Part shown: in pieces, positions 10,513 to 21,800 of the stretch
Layout of the letters: each line of letters opens with the position of its first letter
Position numbering within the stretch: the first letter of the stretch is position 1
NCBI GenBank assembly: GCA_002943765.1
Contig: PQWQ01000001.1
Coordinates: forward strand, 1,736,001-1,800,000
DNA length: 64,000 nt
From: Psoroptes ovis
Lineage: Eukaryota; Arthropoda; Arachnida; Sarcoptiformes; Psoroptidae
Direction of reading: 5' to 3'
Notes under the pieces: model-generated
What the model was told of the DNA's origin: nothing
Seen by the model: only the letters and a program-made list of their open reading frames with translations
Databases searched by the model: none
Program-made: the position numbers and the translations under genes

Positions 10513-12246
10513 TTTATTTTTTGTGACAATAATTATACTAAAAAAATGAAATGAAATTGTGAAATTGAATTATAATTTTTCAAATTTACACAATTCAATC
10601 AAGCGATGAATGGATGATCATTATTGAATAGCTTTTTAATTATGAATTTCACCATGTTTATTTCTTTCAAATCTCTACTCTTAAATTGTTACTTATGATG
10701 TAAAAAAAGTAAACATTTTTCACCAAACATAATTACACTATCATCACTGCGTGATGATGATGATCACCATGAAAATATGCGGTGGTAAACCAAAGAATTT
10801 TTTTATAAACATTAGCAATTACACGTCCCCATGCACACATAGACCACACCGCACACACCATATACACACCCGAAAGATAAATTGCGTCAAAATCGAGCAA
10901 GAATTTTTAATATTAATTTAGAAATCGTATGTGTAATTTTAATGTTTTTCTTGTTTTGTTGTTTACTTTTATTTATTAATATATTGCGAACATTCTTCAA
11001 TGTTGGATAAACAATGTTTTTATTTATTTATTTATGGAAAAAAATTTTGTGGTATTTACATTGAAACATCTTTGATGTTGAAAAAATAACGATGATTCTA
11101 AAAATGTTTTGATTATTTAATCAATCAATCAATCGATTGATTGTTTTCCATTGTTTCAATCGATTTTTTTTTTGTTGTTGATTTCAAATTATTCATTTAC
11201 CAGAGATTTTACTTTGAAAAAAAGAGGAAAAGAGAATCATTCTTAGAATCATTGTTTTATTGTCTTGAGAATCATCGATTTTTATGAAAATCATAACCAT
11301 TATTATTGATGATGGGAAATTGATTAAATTTAATCAAAGAATATCATTATTTCACCGTTATTCATGATTATCATTATCATCATCATTCATGTTATCATCA
11401 TCATTATGACAAGGTATTCTAATTATGAGAGACAAAAAAATGAATCCGTTTATTTTAATTACAGAAAATGGCAATAAAATATGATTTCTACTTTCATCAA
11501 CATCTTTTTTTGCCAGTGCAATTCATGTTTATGTCAGTCAATCATCATATTCAGTCAGTCATTGAATTGAATTGGAATGATTATAAATTGAATAATGAAA
11601 AAATTCCTTTCATAGTCATGGATTGAAATTTTCTTTTAGGAAGGAATTATTTATTCGTTATTTTTGTGTTCATAATCTATTTTCTTTTTCAATACATTTC
11701 AATATTTCCCATAAAAAACACGAATATAAATACAATTGAAATAAATTTTATAATAATAATGTTAAATTAAAGCCTATTATGAACTAAGAAGGTGGGCGTT
11801 GTTGTTATTGTTGTAGTTGATGTTTATTTGGTTGATGTAATCAACGATTAAAAGCTTGAAGAATTTGTTCTCCATGGTGGTAGTAGCTCGGTTCGGTTAT
11901 GATTGCCAAGAATTTTGAATTAAGAATTTCTTCGATTGCTATGATATTTTCGGTTTTTTCGCCTATTTTCGACGTCTGTCATGATCATCATCATAGCCAT
12001 CATACAAACGCAAACCGTTTAAGGGGTGAGTTTCTCATTTTACTTCATATGTTATTTTTAGGCTAAATTTAAACATTTTCAAATATCATCTTATTTTTTT
12101 TTTATTAACGAAAATCACTCAATTTAAGGAATATTCTTCGTTGATCTTTATGCGTTCGTTGCTCGTTGTTCATTGGTCGCTGTTTATTTTGTTCTAATTT
12201 TTTAGTTTTTTTAGTTTCTGTAACAAGTTAATAATCATCAAACAAA
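10513..12246. other. Non-coding interval, 5' region of the smoothelin-domain gene
   Basis: About 1.7 kb with no supported coding exon. It is AT-rich with CAT/ATG runs (near 10750 and 11370-11400) and an 18-bp palindrome of alternating CAAT at 11126-11143. Sequence close to 12000-12240 probably contains the transcription start and 5' UTR of the following gene; a GT-rich donor-like site near 12026 could mark a 5' UTR intron. The length is unusual beside the 30-500 bp gaps elsewhere in this half of the window. Confidence 0.5.
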
Positions 12247-13419
12247 ATGGATGAAATTGAACAAGAAATTGATTTGGATCAAATCACCGATGAAAATCTT
12301 CTACAAAGTTTGGTAAGTGTGTCACTAAATTGATTTGATTGATTTTCTAAATTTTTTCCAATCGAATAGCTCGATCAAACTGATGATCCAGAAGATCGTA
12401 AAGTTATTAGAGATCGTATTAAAGAACTTCGATCACAAAAACAAGCAAAAAAAGGTTTATATTAATATAGTTATATTAGAATGAATAGATTCATTGATTT
12501 TGATAATTATTTTCAGTGGAACGAGATGAAAAAATTACTCGATTAACGAATACAAGAGAAGAAATGTTACAGCAGAAAAAACGGGAAGCTGAACAACATA
12601 AACAGAAAACAATGACCATGTATGATAATATGGCGCGTTCAGCACCTGCTGGTGGTGACAAAAAGCTTGATACTAACATTCTTCGACAAGATCCTAAACG
12701 TAATTTTTCAAAAAAATTTCATTGTAAATTTAAATATTGTTAATTTTAATTATTTTTAGCCACTTCTCCAACACCAAGAGCTTATGGAACAACGACACCA
12801 ACACGTACAACACAGCCGATGACACCACGAACGCCAACTTCACCAGGTTCAAGACCTGCACCGATTGGACCTAAAGTGGATATGGTCGAAGATGCAATCA
12901 AACGTCGACAACGAGAAGCTGAAGAACGTAAAAAACGTATTTTAGCTGCTTTTGACGTTGCAGCAAAAACTCAACCAGCAGGCACTGTCAAAGATGTTGA
13001 TTTTGATGTTGTCAACAAAATTGATGGTAACGAGATTGTTAATTTTGCTATTAGCTTATTAAATTTTTTTTTATTTAAAACTTTAGTCTCACAATATGAA
13101 ATCACGAAAAATGTTTCGAATGTTGGAACATTTCAAATGTCAGGCGGTGTTCCAATCGTTAAACGAAGTAAGTATTCACAGTTAACACAATTAAACCAAT
13201 TTAATCTCCATGATTCGAATAGCACCATCCGTACCTGCATCACCAGTCATTGAAGCTTTAGCTCCTAAATTTCCTGCTGAAGAAAAACTTGATGCTTACG
13301 AACGAGCATTACGTGAACGACAACGTGAATGTGAAGAACGTAAACGCCGTCTATTAGAATCATACAATCAAGTTTCACGTATCGAAGCTGGTCCAAAAAC
13401 ATTTATACCGATAGTATGA
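12247..13419 (+). CDS. Smoothelin-domain protein with three coiled-coil repeats (6 exons)
   Basis: Exons are 12247-12312, 12370-12454, 12517-12699, 12760-13026, 13087-13167 and 13223-13419, giving 292 residues. Residues 1-50 match the smoothelin N-terminal domain: acidic IDLDQITDENLLQSLLDQT, then DPEDRKVIRDRIKELR. Unlike vertebrate smoothelins there is no C-terminal calponin-homology domain. Instead a helical module occurs three times, at about residues 66-97, 156-187 and 254-286. Each has the pattern (K/R)-R-(Q/E)-x-E-x-(H/R)-K-x-(K/R)-x-(M/L), followed by an aromatic residue and usually an A-G-(P/T/G) ending. They are separated by Pro/Thr-rich linkers. The family is associated with actin and contractile cells; a cytoskeletal role is inferred. 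An AATAAA at 13568-13573 is a plausible poly(A) signal. Confidence 0.85.
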
Positions 13420-13722
13420 ATTTCAATTCAATATGCAAAAACTATCGAAAAAGTCAAGGAGAGATGGATTATTATAATTTATTTTTATGCAATCTTTTAA
13501 CCATTTGCAATGAAATAATGCTTCATGATTATTTTAATTTATTTTATGTTATAATCAATTTGGAATGAATAAACAGAAAAAATCTTTCAAAAAGGTTAAT
13601 TTTTTTACTTATATCATTAAGAATAAAAATCAAATAAATGGTTAAATAAAATTATAATGGTCTCATATAATACAATAAAATCTATTATCAAATTTATAAC
13701 GATTGATTGGTTGAATTTTTCA
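13420..13722. terminator. Convergent 3' gap (smoothelin-domain gene / GPSM2)
   Basis: This 303-bp gap holds both 3' UTRs of two convergent genes. AATAAA at 13568-13573 serves the plus-strand gene; TTTATT-containing sequence around 13630-13680 could serve the minus-strand one. No coding sequence is seen. Confidence 0.5.
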
Positions 13723-16023
13723 TTAAACATTATTAGGGGGTAGGACACTGCGTTGATCTTCGATTCGATTAGATTGGAAACGCATTATCAAATTGAAGAA
13801 ATCTTCATCTGGTACAGTCGGCGCAAATGTCTGTGCGAATTGAGAAAGAATTACAGAAAAATTTATTGGGAAAAAGAATATCATATTACTCACTGGTGTA
13901 TTACTTTGTGTTGATGAAACACTGATTGGTCTATCAATTGTGCGTTTTTCTGTTGATCGTTTCAATGATGATGTGGGCATTTCAATACGCTGATCATCCA
14001 AGCGATTTGCTTGACATTTGATGAGCATTTCGAAAAATTCATCATCTAATGCTATATTACTTCTATTACCTATTTGATTCAATGAATATTGTCGTTGTGC
14101 TCGCTTCTTATTACTATTACTCATCGGATCATTGTTATTCATTTTGCCAATCATATTTGACGGAAGACCATTTGAAGTAGTTGTAGATTGACGAGTTGGT
14201 AATGTAGCCCTTTGATCATTCATTCGTCGTCCCTGGATGCCAGCAATCATATCAAAGATTGCTTCATCACCACGAATGTTCATTTTCTTTTTTTCACTAT
14301 TATTATTATTGACTTCATCAATAAAACTGACAGATTTATTAGGAATATTTTCTTTATTATTGGACAAAATTTCAATAGAGCAACGTTGATCATCCATACG
14401 TTTACTTTGGAATTTGGACAGTAATTCGAAAAATTCTTCATTACCGACATTCTTTGATATACATTCAAAACTTGCCGCTCTTGCTCGATGGTCATGTTTG
14501 ACGTTAGTTGTTTGTTCCATATTTTTTCTTTGTTCTGGGGTCAAATTCAATAATTCCATTTTATTCATGCTTATACGTTTTGGTCGCATAATATTTTTCA
14601 AACGTTCATTTGTTGCCGATTCCATATTTAATTTTTGTCGAAGCTTGCTAATACTAATTTCAGCATTCTCTTGCCCAGTAATATCACCGATTTCTTTAGA
14701 AATTTCTAAATGTTTTTCAACATATTCCATAGCTTTTTCATGATCACCTATAGCTTGCATTGCATTGCTTAGACTCCAATATGCACGTCCTTCACCAATT
14801 CGATCATTTATTTGTTTGGCAATTTCCAAATGTCTTTGATAGTATTTAATAGCCATTTCAAAATTTTTTAGCAAAACATATGTATTTCCCAAACTGTAGC
14901 AAGCCTGAGCTTCAATCAATTGATCTTTTAATTCTTCAGCCAGCCGTAATGTTTGCCTAATATTGAATGATATTAATACAAAAAATTTTAAAAAATTCAT
15001 AAAAGTACAAACTTGTAATTTTCAATAGCTTTCTCGAATTCACCGAGGAATATGTGTGCATTTCCTAAATTACAATGTGCTCGTCTTTCGGCTGCTTTAT
15101 CTTTGAATTGTATGGCAATTTCTAATCGCTGTTTACAAAATCAGAAAAAATCAATGAATTGTGATTTTTAAACAGACCATATCATACTTTTTGATGATAT
15201 TCAACAGCTTTGGCAAAATTTCCTATTAAATAATAAGTGTTGCCTAAATTACCATATGTACGACCTTGTGCCGAATGATCACCAATATTAATCATAAGAT
15301 CTAAATTTTCTCTGCAATAAAATAGAATAATAATTGAAATTCATAGAATTATAATTAATTTTGTTACTTGTAATATTTGATGGCCATCTCTAAACATTGT
15401 TCAACATCCTCAGGGAAATTTCCAGGATCATAATTGCCTAGTTGGCCAAGATTTTTAGCTTTTGTATGATAGATATTTCCAAGATTATAAAGTGCACGGC
15501 CTTCACCAATCTTAAGATTATAAAAAAGAATTTGAAAAATATGAATTAAATTCAAATTCAACAATTTTACCTTATCATTCAATTCACGGGCAATATCAAG
15601 ATGAATTTTACAATAAAATACAGCCGAATCATATTGATTCATCATTTTGAATGTATTACCAAGATTACCGCTTGCTTTTGCTTCGCCAATTCGATCATTG
15701 ATTGATCTATTAATAATGAAAAAATTGTTTGATAGTTTTTCAAAACACAAAAAATAACAAAAACAATTAACTTACTTGGCAACTGAAAGATCTAATTTAT
15801 GATATTCCATAGCTTTTGAATAATTACCCAAATAAAAATATGCATTACCTAATTGTGAATAAATTGCTGATAAGGTTTTCATATCGTTGGTACCACATTT
15901 AACAGCAGCTTCAAAAAATGCAACACCACCATTGAAATCACCAATTTTACATAATCTTTCACCTTCTAAAGCCAGTTCTAAACATGATACAGAATCCATA
16001 ATATTAATACTATTTGTTGTCAT
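13723..16023 (-). CDS. GPSM2: TPR-GoLoco polarity protein, GPSM2/LGN (Pins) ortholog (7 exons)
   Basis: Exons run 16023-15776, 15706-15571, 15510-15368, 15311-15188, 15128-15013, 14956-13894 and 13830-13723, giving 645 residues (human LGN about 680). The N-terminal half is a row of seven to eight TPRs with the LGN signature ELALEGERLCKIGDF, then GNLGNT, GRALYNLGN, GRTYGNLGNTYYL and ACYSLGNTY. Four GoLoco motifs follow at about residues 427, 484, 559 and 616, each ending in the diagnostic D/N-x-Q-R (MDDQR, MNDQR, LDDQR, IEDQR). The TPRs bind NuMA/Mud or Inscuteable, and the GoLocos bind GDP-loaded G-alpha-i/o at the cortex to orient mitotic spindles. Drosophila Pins has three GoLocos and vertebrate LGN four, so this keeps the four-motif form. 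It is head-to-head with SNAPC1. Confidence 0.95.
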
Positions 16024-16588
16024 TTTTTCTGCCTAATGTTTTAACATCGTATTTTTTGTTTTGAATATTATTTCACAATAATAATATTTAAAATATTGAA
16101 TAATGAATAACAGAAAATAATTAATCAATCAATTAATGATGAATGAAAAAAATGAGAAACAAAAATCAAAACAAAAATAATTAATTAAATAACAAAATAA
16201 CGAACTTTTGATTACAGTATTTGTATTGATGAGCAAACACAGCATACATATAAATTTCCCCAATTTATTCTCTTAACAACGTTATAATATTCTTGATCGT
16301 CTAAAGGACCCTTGTGCCAGAACAAAATCAAGATAATTGATGGAGAAGTTAAATTCTTTACTGTAATATTTCGCTTGATTATATAAAAAGTTGCGCGCGT
16401 CTTTTTCGGTTATAAAAAAATGAAAAAGTGGGAAATTCATTAAGTTCAATGGCTCATGAGCACAAATGGCAGAAATGATTTCCAACGATTTTCAACGGAA
16501 TTTTCATTTGTCAAATGAACGTCATTAGAGGGTGCTCGGATTTGTTTTTGATTTCAAAAAAACAGAAACAAAATTTTGGACGAAAAAA
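16024..16588. promoter_or_regulatory. Divergent 5' region, GPSM2 / SNAPC1
   Basis: A 565-bp gap between two start codons on opposite strands. It is AT-rich with repeated ATTAATTAA-like words around 16120-16200. Both promoters are expected here; no motif is convincing, and no coding exon is seen. Confidence 0.45.
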
Positions 16589-17392
16589 ATGAACCGATTC
16601 AAACTGGAATATGAAAAATTTTTCAACCAATTTAAAAATCAAACTCTGATAACAGCTGATGATAATGATGATGGCGATTTTAATGGTAACGATTCTGAAT
16701 CAAACACACAATCACAATCTCATCAAAGACTATCAGATGATCAACAACAACAAAATTCAATACAAATATTTAACATTTCATTTGATATATTTCTGAAATA
16801 TTTTAAAAAATTTAAATTTGTTCATTTCATTCTGTGGATGATTGATAAACAAAATACAAAATTTATTCGTGAATGTTTTGATGAACAAACTGAATTTTTA
16901 ATCGATAATATTGCACCAGAAAATTGTCTTGAATCAAGAATATTTGCATTCTATGTCCTCTATGCGCTATGGTCAATTTATCATCGAATTTATCCATTTA
17001 TGCCATTTCAAATACGTTTAGATCATCAGTCATTATTCAATGTACAAGATCTGATCAACGAATCATTAAAATCTAATCAATATGATATATCTATTGCATA
17101 TCGAAAATTAGTTTCTAATTCAGCATTTGCTTATTGCCATTCTCGCATATTATATGGTCCATATTATAAAGATTATATGTATAAATCTATGAATAATAAT
17201 CAAAATGATGATACGGTAAGATATTGTTTTCTAAATATCGTTTCTAATTGTAATTTTTTTAATATTTAGGATTCAACAAATTTTTTTAAAGAAATAGAAG
17301 TAAACATAAATAACTACGAATCTTTATTGAAAGAATTTGAAAATATAGATTATAATGCTATGAAACAATGTTTTACTGATATAATTAAATGA
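16589..17392 (+). CDS. SNAPC1: snRNA-activating protein complex subunit 1-like (2 exons)
   Basis: Exons 16589-17215 and 17270-17392 give 249 residues. The conserved core is FVHFILWMIDKQN, FIRECFDEQTEFLIDN, the SRIFAFYVLYALWSIYH block and FQIRLDHQSLFNVQDLINE, then SIAYRKLVSNSAFAY. This matches the N-terminal SNAPC1/SNAP43 domain that holds the trimeric SNAPc core together at the proximal sequence element of snRNA promoters. The protein is shorter than the human one (368), lacking most of its charged C-terminal tail. An Asn/Asp/Gln-rich insertion at about residues 22-55 is low-complexity. The start at 16589 is preferred because the frame upstream to 16532 adds only unconserved residues. Its stop is 38 bp from the convergent mtSSB stop. 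Confidence 0.85.
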
Positions 17393-17430
17393 ATTCAAAT
17401 TTTACCAATTGATTCAATTTATTTCAAAAT

Positions 17431-18307
17431 TTATTTGGAAGATTGGTGTTGTTCTTGGTGTTCTTCGACTATCTCTGAATCGCTTTCCTCTTCGAGATTA
17501 GAGGAGACTCTGTTACCAGTAATGAAAACAATATTTTCTGCATCAAAGAATGATCGAAAAGTCAAATAATGTAAAGTTAAATCATAAATATGATCATACC
17601 TGCGATAATATTTGTAAAATGAATATTTCCATGTTCTCCTTTGCGTACATTATAATTGATTTTTCCCTCCACAAGTAATCGTGATCTATTTTGATATATT
17701 TTTTATTAATTTTAAAAGTTTTTAGACGTGATAATACATAAGATTCGAGTTTATATTGTTGTAACTGATAGTTTCCAGAAAAATTGCTTACCCTTTTTGC
17801 AATACTTTAACTGTTTTTTGGGCCAATCTAGGTGAAAACACTTGTATTTTATGAAATTCTGAACGTTTTATCAATTCATTTGCTCGATTACGGCGTAATT
17901 CATTTGTGACCAAAGTAAATGATGCTAAATCTGTGTTTGGTAATTTTGTAATCACTGCAGGACCAGTTGCTCGCCCCATTAATGTAACACGATTTAAACA
18001 TTTGAATGTATCAACATTTTGTAATGGTGTAGCTATTTTTAAAAAAATAATCATTTCAGTAAATATAACATTTTTGGATACAAATTCATCATTACCATGT
18101 TCAGAATCTGAACTGCTATCATCAGACAAATTTTTCAATCCAATCAGCTGACTAGATGTCGATGATCTGAGTAAATCATTTGATCCAAACTAAATCAATC
18201 AAGAACAAAAATAAATTATAATTTAATCATTGATAGATTTATATATTCAAAAAAAAGATTACTCTGCAGATGGATTTCATTAAAATGATTCTTGATAAAG
18301 TGGACAT
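17431..18307 (-). CDS. SSBP1: Mitochondrial single-stranded DNA-binding protein, paralog 1 (5 exons)
   Basis: Exons 18307-18263, 18189-18096, 18032-17792, 17685-17600 and 17537-17431 give 190 residues. A basic, Ser-rich presequence precedes an OB fold: CLNRVTLMGRATG, then ASFTLVTNELRR, FHKIQVFSPRLAQ, SRLLVEGKINYN and FTNIIAGENIVFITG. mtSSB coats single-stranded mtDNA during replication by POLG and Twinkle. Relative to vertebrates there is an extra Ser/Asp/Glu-rich stretch (about residues 30-45) before the OB fold and an acidic Glu/Gln-rich tail of some 30 residues. The Trp of the vertebrate TWHRI motif is Phe here. Intron positions and phases inside the OB fold are identical to the second copy at 25052-25830. 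A copia element has inserted about 160 bp upstream of the start codon. Confidence 0.93.
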
Positions 18308-18468
18308 GATTTTAATTATGAAAATAATTTGAAAATGCTACGAAAATGATCAGATATTGAAATAAAGTACACTGAAAACAGCATGCAAAATTAAAATAAC
18401 GAAAAGACTCGTGCTTAGCAAACACGCTTGTTTGAAATGTATAATGATTTCAAAGATGATGTTACGCA

Positions 18469-18602
18469 TGTCAGCAAGTGAATGAGCACTGGATCAGCTG
18501 ATTATTATGTCCTATACTTTATGAATGCCCCACGAGCATTTCGCGGGCTTGTATATATATTTTAACATTTTCTCTAAATAAAGTTCAGTTGCTATTCTGA
18601 CA
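18469..18602 (+). repeat. 5' LTR of the copia element
   Basis: 134 bp beginning TGTCAGCAAG and ending TTCTGACA, so TGTCA and TGACA form a short inverted repeat at the ends. A TATA-like TGTATATATATTTT at 18550-18563 and an AATAAA in TCTCTAAATAAAG at about 18576-18582 are the promoter and poly(A) signals one expects. It is only about 300 bp from the exon-1 start of the divergent mtSSB. Confidence 0.95.
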
Positions 18603-18611
18603 TGGTAGCAG
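18603..18611 (+). other. Primer-binding site, initiator-tRNA-Met type
   Basis: TGGTAGCAG directly abuts the LTR. It is complementary to the 3' end of eukaryotic initiator methionine tRNA (…CTGCTACCA), the usual primer for Ty1/copia reverse transcription. The match extends only about 9 nt, which is short but typical of some copia elements. Confidence 0.75.
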
Positions 18612-18810
18612 GTGCGTGCTTCTGAAAAAAGAAAATTGAAACTTGTGTCTGATTTTTGAAAGTTCTAATCGGCTTTCTTCAACGGTTTTTGATTTGATTG
18701 ACATTGTGATTTGAGTTTTAATTTTGTGATATTATTTTAAATTTGTGATTTTATTGAAAATATTGTATTCGTCATTTTGAAGTATAATTGAGATTTAGTA
18801 TTGAGATAAA

Positions 18811-21800
18811 ATGGTGGAAACTCGAAGTACCGCGAACAATATGGCTGACGATAATAATCAGCGTGATTTGGCAAATTCATCTCAAAACTTATTGGCTGCA
18901 GATAATCAACGCCCGAGAATGATTGACCCAGCACCTTTAGATATTAAATTTGATGGTAGCAATTTAAAAGAATGGCTGTTTGAAATCCGACTATGGGCTA
19001 TTGAGAGTAACTTTGAAGATTTATTGGATACTAAACGTGTAATTGTTGGCAAGGAAAATGATATTAAGATACTTAGAGCTAAGATCCTCCGTAATATGAA
19101 TAGAGAAATCGCTATGTTGGTTAGTAACCAAAATTTGCCATCTAAAATTATCGAAGAATTAAAAACAAGATATGAGCAATCATCGAGCAAGAAAATGGTA
19201 CGATTGCATGCCGAATGGCTGGCAATGAAAATGAAATCGGATGAATCACTGCAATCGTTTATATCGAGATTCGATTTGAAATTACAAGAGGCAGTTAAAG
19301 CCGGAGCTACAGTACAAAACGAGATCATCATAGATACGTTCCTTAAAAGTTTACCATCAAAATTTGATCCTTATAAACAAACATTGGAAATGTGTGATAA
19401 TTTGGATTATCCTTCGATTAAACAAAAACTCCTTGGTATTAAATTTGAAAATGCACCAGAACAAAATCAAGCCTTTGTAGCTCGTATTAAATGCTTTCAA
19501 TGTGGTGAATTTGGCCATAGGCAACGAGAATGTAAAAATGGCGGCATTCAGCGTGCTCACCTTAATAGTATGCAGCGTGGCAATTTTATGAGTGTACGAC
19601 GTAGTGGCACAAATTTTCAACATGCTCGAATTGATTGTTCGACCTGTGGCGGTAGAGGTCACCATGCTTCAATTTGCCCAAACAACTCAATGCGTGCTCA
19701 AGGACAATATGGCCGATCAAATGAAAATTGGCGAAATCGACAAAATCAGCGTGTATCAGCTGCAATGGCTACATCGAGCAATCAACTTGATTTCGAAACT
19801 GACAATACAAATCAATGTGATACTAATTGTGATAAAGATTTTGCTTTGAATTCAATTGATAATAATGATGATTCTATTTACAATAAAAATAATGATTCCT
19901 TGTGGTATATCGATAGTGGTGCTTCCAAACATTTTAAGAAAAATATGAAAAATGTGATAAATATGCGTCGATCAAATACTGAAGTTGTAATAGCAGATGG
20001 AAAAATATGCCCAGCAACAACGAGTGGCGATTTGAAAATTAATATTGGTAACGGAAAGTGTGTGACCCTACAAGATGTAGAATGTGTTCCTGGATTTTCG
20101 CGAAACCTATTATCAGTTCCAACATTATGTGATAAAAACAAACTAGTGATATTTTCAAAAGACCAATGTTTAATTCTCAACGAAAATCTATCTAACTTAG
20201 CTATTGATAAATCAGCGATATGTGCTTCGGCTCCCCGTATCGGTAGTTCATATGTTCTAGAAACGACAGAATCACATGAAAACGATGAATCTTGTGAAGC
20301 ATTTAATGCACAAAGTGATCAGACAGAAAAGTGGCATCGTAGGTTTGGTCACCCTGGAAAAGAAAAATTAGGTGAAATTATTGGACATTCCAAAGTCAGA
20401 GATCTAAATTGCGATTGCTGTAAACTAGCTAAAACTCGTCGTATTAGTCATCCTCCATTAGCAGAATCGTACGAACTTATGGAACGAATAAGTGCCGACT
20501 TGATGAGTCCAGAGAAAGGAGAATCCGCAGAAGGGCACAAATATATTCTTAATATTGTCGAACATCATTCATCATTTGGAGCAGTTTATTGTTTGAAAAC
20601 AAAAGATGAATCAATACCGCACATATTGGATTTCATAACGTATTGCGAAACACAAACGGGAAAGAGTTTGAAACAATTCTTCTCGGACAATGGCGGTGAA
20701 TTCGTAAATTATCAATTGGAACATTTCCTGAGAAAGAAAGGTGTGCAAATATTGAGAACAGCACCCTATACGCCGCAACAAAACGGCAAGATTGAACGTC
20801 GAAATGGAACATTGACTAACTGTGCCAGATCTTTATTGATTGATTCTAAATTGCCACAAGAGTATTGGCATCTTGCATATCGAACAGCTAATTACCTCAT
20901 TAATCGGTGGCCTCGTAAAGATAAAACGATTCCATTTGAGAGATTCTTCAAAAAGACAGCCACCCACAATCACCTCAGAATTTTCGGATGCTTGGCTTAT
21001 GTTCACCTAGAGATTATGAGATCATCCAAACTAGATCCAACAGCGAGACGAGCAGTGTTTGTGGGATACACTGAAGCCAACAATATCTATTTATTCTTCG
21101 ATCCATTAAATAAATCAGTTTTCAAGTCATGCAATGCAGTGTTCGACGAAACGAAAATGGGTTATCCCTTTATTACATCGACTAAATCAACGTTAAGCGA
21201 GAAAAATAATGCTAATTTATCAACAATTAAGAATGACGACAGTCCAACATATAGCGAGGCTATGAATTCTACAGAATCCCACCTTTGGCAAGATGCAATT
21301 AATAAAGAACTTACTGACTTGACCCAGAAGGGTGTATATAGAGCAGTGGATCAAGTCAGTAAAAAGCCTTTAACATCTAAGTGGGTTCTCAAAAAGAAAG
21401 ATGATGGTAGATACAAAGCAAGACTTGTTGCCAGAGGTTTTGAACAAAATTCGACAAATACCAACACGTACGCACCAACACTGCACATTTCATCATTAAA
21501 AACCATCTTAGCAGTAGCGTTGACAAAGAAAATGCATATCAAGCAATTTGACATAAGCACAGCATTCCTCAATTCAAAATTAGAAGATGATGTTTTCGTT
21601 ATACCACCTGAAGGCGTCAAGGATAAATATTGGAAGCTAGAAAGAGCGTTATACGGCTTGAAAGAGGCACCATTGGCCTGGTATTTGACACTGAAAGATT
21701 ATTTAACCAACAATTTAAAGATGGAATGCTCACTTGTAGATCCATGTATTTTTCATTCATCGGACAAAAGTATCATTATTATCGTATACGTCGACGACAT

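Noticed and set aside
11126..11143. CAATCAATCGATTGATTG palindrome
   Set aside because: It is an 18-bp product of a simple CAAT repeat meeting its complement, common in AT-rich DNA; kept only as a note.
16282..16485. A 67-codon minus-strand frame upstream of GPSM2
   Set aside because: No homology or splice link; it is in the divergent promoter gap.
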